Assembly (NCBI GenBank): GCA_946543025.1
Contig: CAMNLN010000185.1
Location: 1-7,071, forward strand
From: an uncultured Verrucomicrobiota bacterium
GTDB lineage: Bacteria; Verrucomicrobiota; Kiritimatiellia; RFP12; UBA1067
Length of the DNA stretch: 7,071 nucleotides
Direction of reading: 5' to 3'
Within the stretch, counting starts at the first letter, position 1. Every line of letters begins with the position of its first letter. Positions 1 to 7,071 of the stretch are shown here, piece by piece. Under the pieces are notes generated by a model. The model did not search any database and was not told where the DNA came from. It worked only from the letters and a program-made list of their open reading frames with translations. Both the position numbers and the translations under genes were made by a program.

Positions 1-3029
<3,029 letters not shown>

Positions 3030-3040
3030 AAGGGGCATAA

Positions 3041-3049
3041 ATTATACCA
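3041..3049 (-). promoter_or_regulatory. Extended -10 promoter element abutting secA
   Basis: The minus strand reads TGGTATAAT, a perfect sigma70 -10 box (TATAAT at 3046-3041) with the TGn extension that can replace a -35 box. No -35 match is present, because the position where it would fall is occupied by a GC hairpin. A normal start site would be near 3034, leaving about 5 nt before ATG 3029, so the secA message would be almost leaderless. This favours ATG 3029 over ATG 3038. It is inferred from motif and spacing only; secA might instead be transcribed from further upstream. Confidence 0.5.
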
Positions 3050-3051
3050 AA

Positions 3052-3078
3052 CCCCCGCCGTCCGCGGGGGATTTTTTT
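3052..3078 (+). terminator. Intrinsic terminator in the secA/amtB spacer (best on the plus strand)
   Basis: A perfect 7-bp GC stem, CCCCCGC (3052-3058) and GCGGGGG (3064-3070), closes a CGTCC loop and is followed on the plus strand by A then seven T (3072-3078). This is a textbook intrinsic terminator for plus-strand transcription. Read on the minus strand, the same hairpin is preceded by seven A and followed by the weak tract TTTGGTATAATTT, so it may work in both directions and end a long amtB 3' region. No plus-strand gene is seen to its left. It could stop transcripts antisense to secA or shield the secA promoter. Confidence 0.65.
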
Positions 3079-3356
3079 ACGGCGTGCCGTTTTCCGCCGC
3101 AGTCCCTTCATCAGCATGTATGCCGAAAATGTCACGGCACAACCCGACTTTGTTGCAACTGAACTGGTGAATTTTTGCGGGAAGTTGGGAAAATTCATGA
3201 CATGCCATAGGCGGCGGCAATCGCGCCGACATGACCATTCCAGTGCGGGTGTGGGCCAAGCGATGGTCGCGGGGCGAGTGGGTTTGCCCCACGAACGCCG
3301 CCCGTCGGTTCTTCAAGGTGAACGTGGAGGCCATAGCGGCGCGTCGATCGAAGGGC

Positions 3357-4694
3357 CTACGCCGAGGCGGGGGCGTAGACCTCGTCGTGCTGGCTGGCGT
3401 CGAGGCCGAGGTTCTCGCTGGCGGTCGAGACGCGCATCGGGATCATGCGGTTCGTGAACCAGTAGAGGATCATGCTGACGACGAACGTGTAGGCGATGAC
3501 GATCGCGACGCCCGTCACGGCGGCGACGAACTCCATGAAGCCCGCCTGCGTCCACGCGATCAGGCCGGTCTTCGCGAACACGCCCGTGAATATGGTCGCC
3601 ACGATGCCGCCCACGCCGTGCGTGGGGAACACGTCGAGCGCGTCGTCCACGCGCGAATGCGCCTTCCAGTAGACGGCCACGTTGCAGATGAGCGTGGTGA
3701 GGAAGGAGATCGTGAACGCCTGCCCTACCGTCACGACGTCGGCGCACGGCGTGATCGCCACGAGGCCGACCACCGCGCCCACGGCCGCGCCCATGCCGGA
3801 CGGCTTGCGGCCGCGCAGGCAGTCGAAGAGGACCCACGCCATCATGGCGGTTGCGCCGGAGGTGTTCGTGTTGAGGAACGCCTTGACGGCGATGCCGTCC
3901 GCCGCCAGCGACGAGCCGCCGTTGAAGCCGAACCAGCCGAGCCACAGCATCGCCGCGCCGAGGATGACGAAGGGGACGTTCGCCGGCAGGCTCGGAGAGC
4001 CCGGCGTCTTGGCGCGCCGGCCGAGGAAAAGCGCGCCTGCGAGCGCCGCCACGCCGGAGGAGGCGTGCACGACGATGCCGCCCGCGAAGTCGTGGATGCC
4101 GATGCCCATCAGATTGTGAAGAAAGCCGTCGGGATGCCATGTCCAGTGTGCGAGCGGGCAGTAGATGAACACGCAGAAGAGCATCATGAAGACGAGGTAC
4201 GCCGAGAAGCGTACGCGCTCCGCGAACGCGCCCGTGATGAGCGACGGGGTGATGATTGCGAATTTCATCTGGAAGAGCGCGAAGAGCGCGAGCGGGATGG
4301 TCGGCGCGATCGTCACGTTCACCTTCGCGCCCACGCCGCGGAACATGAAGAACTGGGCCGGGCTGCCGATCAGGCCGAGTCCGCCCACATCGTCGCCGAA
4401 GCTGAGGGAGAATCCAACCACCACCCAGAGCATCGAGATGATGCCCATCGCGATGAAGCTCTGGAGGATCGTGGAGATGACGTTCTTGCGCCCCACCATG
4501 CCGCCGTAGAAGAACGAGAGGCCGGGCGTCATCATCAGCACAAAGATCGTCGCCGTGATCATCCACGCGACGTTCGCGGCGTTGAACTTCTCGTCCGGCT
4601 CCCAAATGCCGGGCGTCTCGGGAAAGAACGCCCCAATCGCCGCTACGAGCGCCACAAGGCCCATCAGGATCACGTACCGTTTCTTGATTTTCAT
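3357..4694 (-). CDS. amtB: Ammonium transporter, Amt/AmtB family
   Basis: This inner-membrane channel conducts ammonium-derived NH3 for nitrogen assimilation. It has 445 residues, the usual family length. Compared with E. coli AmtB from memory: the pore twin histidines are kept as H210 (DFAGGIVVH) and H359 (FPTHGVGG); the gate phenylalanines correspond to F145 and F257 (WFGFNGGS); the ammonium-recruitment Trp and Asp to W186 and D202. The N-terminus MKIKK plus a hydrophobic stretch to about residue 23 looks like a signal peptide or extra helix, followed by repeated membrane segments. The tail ENLGLDASQHDEVY retains the conserved C-terminal signature that docks PII/GlnK. ATG 4694 is chosen because AAAGGA lies 5 nt upstream and the protein aligns from there; the upstream frame to 4766 crosses the promoter and has no family similarity. 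A sigma54-type promoter immediately precedes it. No glnK is adjacent. Confidence 0.97.
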   Translation of the reverse strand: MKIKKRYVILMGLVALVAAIGAFFPETPGIWEPDEKFNAANVAWMITATIFVLMMTPGLSFFYGGMVGRKNVISTILQSFIAMGIISMLWVVVGFSLSFGDDVGGLGLIGSPAQFFMFRGVGAKVNVTIAPTIPLALFALFQMKFAIITPSLITGAFAERVRFSAYLVFMMLFCVFIYCPLAHWTWHPDGFLHNLMGIGIHDFAGGIVVHASSGVAALAGALFLGRRAKTPGSPSLPANVPFVILGAAMLWLGWFGFNGGSSLAADGIAVKAFLNTNTSGATAMMAWVLFDCLRGRKPSGMGAAVGAVVGLVAITPCADVVTVGQAFTISFLTTLICNVAVYWKAHSRVDDALDVFPTHGVGGIVATIFTGVFAKTGLIAWTQAGFMEFVAAVTGVAIVIAYTFVVSMILYWFTNRMIPMRVSTASENLGLDASQHDEVYAPASA

Positions 4695-4699
4695 GTCTG

Positions 4700-4705
4700 T
4701 CCTTT
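4700..4705 (-). promoter_or_regulatory. Ribosome-binding site of amtB
   Basis: The minus strand has AAAGGA ending 5 nt before ATG 4694, which fixes the amtB start. Its bases also belong to the right arm of a perfect 7-bp inverted repeat at 4701-4719. Confidence 0.8.
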
Positions 4706-4719
4706 CGGTTGGCGAAAGG
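4701..4719 (-). repeat. Perfect inverted repeat overlapping the amtB ribosome-binding site
   Basis: On the minus strand CCTTTCG, a 5-nt spacer CCAAC, then CGAAAGG. If the whole repeat were transcribed, the hairpin would hide the AAAGGA site. If transcription starts near 4712, as the sigma54 promoter predicts, the left arm is not in the RNA and the hairpin cannot form. In that case the dyad would act, if at all, as DNA, for example as an operator over the start site. Function unknown. Confidence 0.55.
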
Positions 4720-4722
4720 ACT

Positions 4723-4739
4723 AGCAAAACCCGTGCCAA
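4723..4739 (-). promoter_or_regulatory. Sigma54 (RpoN) -24/-12 promoter of amtB
   Basis: The minus strand reads TTGGCACGGGTTTTGCT, matching the sigma54 consensus YTGGCACGRNNNTTGCW at every specified position. The -24 GG is at 4737-4736 and the -12 GC at 4725-4724. The predicted start site is near 4712, giving a leader of about 18 nt that contains the AAAGGA ribosome-binding site. Sigma54 with the activator NtrC is the classical control of amtB under nitrogen limitation, so motif, orientation, distance and gene function agree. No rpoN or ntrC gene is visible in this window. Confidence 0.85.
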
Positions 4740-4761
4740 CGCGGAACGCGTCGCGCACGGG
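4726..4761 (-). terminator. Candidate terminator of the FadL-family gene, overlapping the amtB promoter
   Basis: On the minus strand an outer stem CCCGTGC/GCACGGG (4761-4755 with 4736-4730) encloses an inner stem ACGCG/CGCGT (4751-4747 with 4743-4739) with a TTC loop, followed by TTTT (4729-4726). The two stems are separated by a small internal loop (3 and 2 nt). It lies about 70 nt after the FadL-family stop codon. The T-run is short, and the 3' arm plus T-run are the same bases as the sigma54 promoter, so part of the resemblance could be coincidental. Confidence 0.55.
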
Positions 4762-4807
4762 CGCATTTGGGGCCGCCGCCTTTACACGATGCGTCCGGCT
4801 GCGGAGG

Positions 4808-4824
4808 ACGGCTTTACAAGCCGT
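4808..4824. promoter_or_regulatory. Perfect palindrome upstream of amtB, possible activator-binding (enhancer) site
   Basis: The sequence ACGGCTT-GTA-AAGCCGT (minus strand) is a perfect 7-bp dyad with a 3-nt centre, just after the FadL-family stop codon. Its centre (4816) lies about 104 bp upstream of the predicted sigma54 start site, within the usual range for bacterial enhancer-binding proteins. It does not match the enterobacterial NtrC half-site GCACC. It could instead be a simple hairpin in the 3' end of the upstream transcript; there is no following T-run. A weaker dyad, CGTCC/GGACG at 4792-4810, overlaps it by 3 bases. Confidence 0.4.
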
Positions 4825-4830
4825 GTCGGC

Positions 4831-6213
4831 TCAGAAGCGGTAGCTGACCGTGACGGCGGCCGCGTGGGAGAGTCCGTTGGAGGACTCCAGCTTGTGGCGG
4901 GTGCCCGTGCCGTCGCGGATGAAGAGCGAGTCGCCGCCCATGAACACGAGGCCGTAGCTGACGGAGAAGTCGAAGTTCCCCCATGCGTAGCCGAGGCCGA
5001 CGGTGGCGATCTGGCGGTCGCCGGGCGGCAGCATGGACGAGCCGTAGTACCTGCGGCTGGGATCCTGGTCGAAGATGTACGAGCCCATGAGCGTCAGGCT
5101 TTCGGTGAGGTCGTAGGCCGCTCCGAAGCCGATGCGCCAGGCGTCGTTCCAGCGAAGGGGCACCGTGCGGTCGTTGTCGCCGGGAAGACGGAAATTGATT
5201 TCCTCCATGCACGACCACTCCGTCCAGGTGGCGGCCGTGCCGAGGTGGAGGTCGTCCGTCACGTCGTAGTTCAGGCCAAACGTGAGCGACTGCGGCAGAC
5301 GGACCTTTGCCGAGGCCGCTCCGTCGGCTGACGCCGCTCCTTCATTCACCTGGCTGTGGGCGTTGGCGACGGCCGCGCCGTAGGCTTGGGAATAGTACTG
5401 CCGGTACAACGCATTATACATCGGCGTGCCGGCAGGAACACCAGCGGCGGCCAACGCCGCCTCGACGCCTTTCTGCACCTGCGGGCCGATCGCCGAGTCG
5501 TCGTACTTCTCGACCTTCGTATGGTTGTAGCCCTTGATCTTGCAGTCGATGAATGACTTGTACATCACGCCGGCCGAGAGCTTCTCGGTAATCTTGTAGC
5601 GCGAGGAAAGCTGCCAGCCCCAGTCGGTCATCCCGTTGTCGCCCTTGAGGTGGTCGCGGACCGTGCCGTAGCTGTTGCCGCCCTGCACGGCCATCTGGTC
5701 GGAGTGCTGGTCGAAGTCAAAGTACATGAGGCGAATGCCGGCGGAAACCGACCAGTCTTCGGTGACCGCGTAAGAGAGGTTGGGGTTGAAGGAAATTCCC
5801 CTGATCGTCGTGTCTCGCGTGTCCCACGCCATCGACCAGTTCTTGTGGTAGTGCGTACCGAGGCCGTATTCCGGCGCGACGCCCAGACCGAAGGTGAAGC
5901 CGTAGGGAAGGGGCTGGGCGATATACGCGTGTGGCAACACGAACGCCCCTGGGTCCATCTTGCGGCTGGAACGCCCGTCGACATACATGTCCGCCGTGGG
6001 ATGCTCCGTCGTCATGCCTACCGTCACGACGGTGTTGGTCAGGTCGCTCAGGGTCGCCGGGTTGTAGAAGTTGGCCGAGGCGTCCACGGCCTTGCCCATC
6101 AGGGCGCCGCCGAGCGCGTTGCCGCGCGCCGAACCTTCATACAGGGCGAAGCCGGCGGCAAACGCCATGGAAGACGAGAAACTCGCCAGAATCGCCAGAT
6201 TTACCTTCTTCAT
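4831..6213 (-). CDS. Outer-membrane transport protein, OmpP1/FadL/TodX family
   Basis: This family forms 14-stranded outer-membrane barrels that take up hydrophobic molecules such as long-chain fatty acids or aromatics; the substrate cannot be read from sequence. It has 460 residues, a normal length. Seen: Sec signal peptide MKKVNLAILASFSSSMAFA, probable cleavage after residue 19, mature start AGFALYEGSARGNALGGA; the family NPA motif in DASANFYNPATLS at 44-56; RLPQSLTFGLNYDV from 305; TWTEWS and W-DAWRIGFGAAYD; PPGDRQIATVGLGY near 393; and a C-terminal YRF whose final Phe suits assembly by the BAM complex. An Ala-rich, Gly/Tyr-containing stretch at about 233-302 looks like an enlarged loop. 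ATG 6213 is preceded by AAGGA at a rather long 10-nt spacing. It probably forms its own transcription unit from the promoter at 6250-6278. Confidence 0.92.
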   Translation of the reverse strand: MKKVNLAILASFSSSMAFAAGFALYEGSARGNALGGALMGKAVDASANFYNPATLSDLTNTVVTVGMTTEHPTADMYVDGRSSRKMDPGAFVLPHAYIAQPLPYGFTFGLGVAPEYGLGTHYHKNWSMAWDTRDTTIRGISFNPNLSYAVTEDWSVSAGIRLMYFDFDQHSDQMAVQGGNSYGTVRDHLKGDNGMTDWGWQLSSRYKITEKLSAGVMYKSFIDCKIKGYNHTKVEKYDDSAIGPQVQKGVEAALAAAGVPAGTPMYNALYRQYYSQAYGAAVANAHSQVNEGAASADGAASAKVRLPQSLTFGLNYDVTDDLHLGTAATWTEWSCMEEINFRLPGDNDRTVPLRWNDAWRIGFGAAYDLTESLTLMGSYIFDQDPSRRYYGSSMLPPGDRQIATVGLGYAWGNFDFSVSYGLVFMGGDSLFIRDGTGTRHKLESSNGLSHAAAVTVSYRF

Positions 6214-6223
6214 GCGTCATCAT

Positions 6224-6228
6224 TCCTT
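6224..6228 (-). promoter_or_regulatory. Ribosome-binding site of the FadL-family gene
   Basis: AAGGA on the minus strand ends 10 nt before ATG 6213. Two closer ATG triplets between it and 6213 are not in frame with the gene, or lie too close to the site, so ATG 6213 with its good signal peptide is kept. Confidence 0.6.
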
Positions 6229-6249
6229 TTTGGGGTAACGATGCGTGAC

Positions 6250-6278
6250 ATTCTACATTATTTTGTCGCAGAAGGCAA
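6250..6278 (-). promoter_or_regulatory. Sigma70-type promoter of the FadL-family gene
   Basis: On the minus strand TTGCCT (6278-6273, 4 of 6 to TTGACA), a 17-bp spacer, then TAGAAT (6255-6250, 5 of 6 to TATAAT). The predicted start is near 6243, giving a leader of about 30 nt that includes the ribosome-binding site. It lies in the most AT-rich part of the window. Supported by spacing and position only. Confidence 0.6.
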
Positions 6279-6305
6279 GCATGATTTGTTTCAAAATGAC
6301 GATTT

Positions 6306-6329
6306 TTGTCTAAAGTGAATTAAAGACAA
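6306..6329. repeat. Inverted repeat upstream of the FadL-family promoter
   Basis: TTGTCT (6306-6311) and AGACAA (6324-6329) form a perfect 6-bp dyad with a 12-bp AT-rich spacer. It lies roughly 65-85 bp upstream of the predicted start site, where a dimeric regulator could bind. No T-run follows on either strand, so it is a poor terminator candidate for the upstream gene. Role unknown. Confidence 0.35.
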
Positions 6330-6378
6330 TGAAATGCCTTGTTAATATGAATGTTTGGAAAGTTTCTGTGTCGATTCG

Positions 6379-7071
6379 CTAGCGGAAGACGAGGGTCGTG
6401 CCGCTCGAAGAGATCGTTGCGTAGAGGCATCCGTCCACGACGGATGTCTTCGCCGTCAAGCCAGACATGGCGAGCTTCGAGGCCGGACGAAGCCGGAGCG
6501 TCGGCGGCACCGTGATCGTACCTTCCGCGGCGGCGACAAACAGCTTGTCGCCTGGCGCGAGAGAGCCGTCATCGAACGCAGAGACGTCAAGCTCCGCGCC
6601 TTGCTCCACCGCGAGCGCGCCCGTCAGGTAGAAGTAGCCGTCGCGGCCCGCCGCCGGCGCGAGCGCGCCCGTCACTATAAGGTCTCCACCCTGCACCAAT
6701 CCGCCGCCCGCAAGGCCGGCCACCGTGGCCGAACCGCTCCCGACGGCGAGACTGCCGCCCGCCAGCTCGACGACCGTGTTCGCGAACGCGTTCGCGACAC
6801 CCGCCTTCAGGACGCCGCCCTCCACGCGCGCCGGGCCCGTGAACGTGTTGTTGGCCGAGCTGAGCGCCAGCACACCCTGCCCGCGCTTCACGAGGCCGCC
6901 GTCCGCCGCCCCGCCGAGCGCGGGATCGGTCTCGATCGCCTGCGTGAACGTGAACTCCGCGTTGGACGCGAGGCGGGAGGTGTCGACGACGAGTCCGTTC
7001 GTCGAGGCGTAGACGTGCGTGAGCGCGCTCACCGTCTGCCCCGCCGCCGTGAGGCCGAGCGGACGCAGGGT
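6379..7071 (-). CDS. Autotransporter-associated beta-strand repeat protein, C-terminal part (open at the right edge)
   Basis: 230 residues are visible; the frame is still open at 7071, so the N-terminus, any signal peptide and further repeats are outside. A GTG at 7032 is not the start, because coding sequence continues upstream as TLRPLGLTAAGQT. Residues 58-90 of the fragment, GGLVKRGQGVLALSSANNTF then TGPARVEGGVLKAG, match the autotransporter-associated beta-strand repeat (PATR, TIGR02601 type), followed by Gly/Ala/Val-rich passenger-like beta sequence with VVELAGGSLAVGSG. Such repeats form a surface or secreted beta-helix. The protein ends SSSGTTLVFR with no beta-barrel translocator and no recognisable PEP-CTERM anchor (hydrophobic helix plus Arg cluster). 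Exact role (adhesion, polysaccharide interaction) cannot be read. No clear terminator follows the stop codon. Confidence 0.82.
   Translation of the reverse strand, partial: TLRPLGLTAAGQTVSALTHVYASTNGLVVDTSRLASNAEFTFTQAIETDPALGGAADGGLVKRGQGVLALSSANNTFTGPARVEGGVLKAGVANAFANTVVELAGGSLAVGSGSATVAGLAGGGLVQGGDLIVTGALAPAAGRDGYFYLTGALAVEQGAELDVSAFDDGSLAPGDKLFVAAAEGTITVPPTLRLRPASKLAMSGLTAKTSVVDGCLYATISSSGTTLVFR

Larger units (their letters stand above)
3030..3356. other. Non-coding spacer between secA and amtB
   Basis: No credible gene was found in this stretch of about 327 bases. Besides the terminator and -10 box listed separately, it holds a 7-bp AT-rich inverted repeat (GAATTTT at 3169-3175, AAAATTC at 3190-3196), a short hairpin (GTGGG 3278-3282 with CCCAC 3288-3292) and a 5-bp repeat TGCCG/CGGCA at 3121-3139. 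Minus-strand frames of 85 codons at 3334-3077 and 3198-2941 lack ribosome-binding sites and family resemblance. The glnK gene that often accompanies amtB is not here. Confidence 0.7.
6214..6378. other. AT-rich intergenic regulatory region
   Basis: These 165 bases between the repeat protein and the FadL-family gene are clearly more AT-rich than anything around them. They hold the promoter, ribosome-binding site and dyad listed separately. No RNA gene or small open frame with a ribosome-binding site was recognised. Confidence 0.7.

Noticed and set aside
3077..3334. An 85-codon minus-strand frame between amtB and secA, considered as a SecM-like leader peptide for secA
   Set aside because: No ribosome-binding site, no signal peptide or hydrophobic segment, and no arrest-like C-terminus (it ends ENGTP).
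3231..4724. A 497-codon plus-strand frame and a 481-codon minus-strand frame (3313-4758) over amtB
   Set aside because: Composition is Arg/His/Asp-rich nonsense; the amtB frame has all family residues and a ribosome-binding site.
4695..4766. Upstream extension of amtB to 4766
   Set aside because: The extra 24 residues are encoded by the hairpin and sigma54 promoter and do not resemble any Amt N-terminus; ATG 4694 has AAAGGA at 5 nt.
4695..4830. A riboswitch or ANTAR-type attenuator as the main control of amtB
   Set aside because: Stacked hairpins first suggested this, but the full sigma54 match within the region gives a simpler explanation, with transcription starting after most of the structure. 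No known riboswitch core or ANTAR hexaloop was recognised.
5650..6318. A 222-codon plus-strand frame and other frames over the FadL-family gene
   Set aside because: Antisense shadows of a well-supported gene with signal peptide and family motifs.
7030..7032. GTG at 7032 as the start of the beta-strand-repeat gene
   Set aside because: The frame continues upstream to the window edge with similar composition, and there is no ribosome-binding site or signal peptide after the GTG.

Overview
The window is a GC-rich piece of a Gram-negative bacterial chromosome. All four recognisable genes lie on the minus strand, so transcription runs from high to low coordinates. In that order they are: the C-terminal end of a protein with an autotransporter-associated beta-strand repeat (runs off the right edge), an OmpP1/FadL/TodX-family outer-membrane protein, an AmtB ammonium transporter, and the translocase ATPase SecA (intact N-terminus, runs off the left edge). 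Most other long open frames, including a 1032-codon plus-strand frame over secA, are antisense or out-of-frame shadows. They arise from the strong G/C third-position bias and the near absence of TTA, CTA and TCA codons.

Organism: an outer membrane is required by the FadL-type protein. SecA helicase motif VI reads QLRGRCSRQGD, with Cys-Ser where most bacteria have Ala-Gly or Ser-Gly, and the protein has a helical insertion at about residues 270-320. Both resemble SecA of the PVC/Chlamydiota-Verrucomicrobiota group. Beta-strand-repeat proteins without an obvious translocator are also common there. A Verrucomicrobiota/Kiritimatiellota-type bacterium is the best guess, but it is inferred from memory of these families and not tested.

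Region by region: 1-3029 secA; 3030-3356 a gene-free spacer with a strong GC hairpin followed by T7 on the plus strand, and an extended -10 box abutting secA; 3357-4694 amtB; 4695-4830 a compact regulatory spacer; 4831-6213 the FadL-family gene; 6214-6378 an AT-rich promoter region with a good sigma70-type promoter; 6379-7071 the repeat protein.

The most informative point is the 136-bp spacer upstream of amtB. It contains a full match to the sigma54 (RpoN) promoter consensus, TTGGCACGGGTTTTGCT at 4739-4723, whose predicted start site lies about 18 nt before the amtB ATG. A perfect 7-3-7 palindrome is centred about 104 bp upstream of that start, where an NtrC-type activator would be expected to bind. 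The same bases of the -24/-12 promoter form the 3' arm and T-run of a terminator-like hairpin that could end the FadL-family transcript. Nitrogen-responsive control of amtB is therefore strongly suggested. No glnK (PII) gene lies beside amtB, although the AmtB C-terminal tail keeps the PII-docking signature. I see no sign of a defence system, CRISPR array, insertion sequence or RNA gene.
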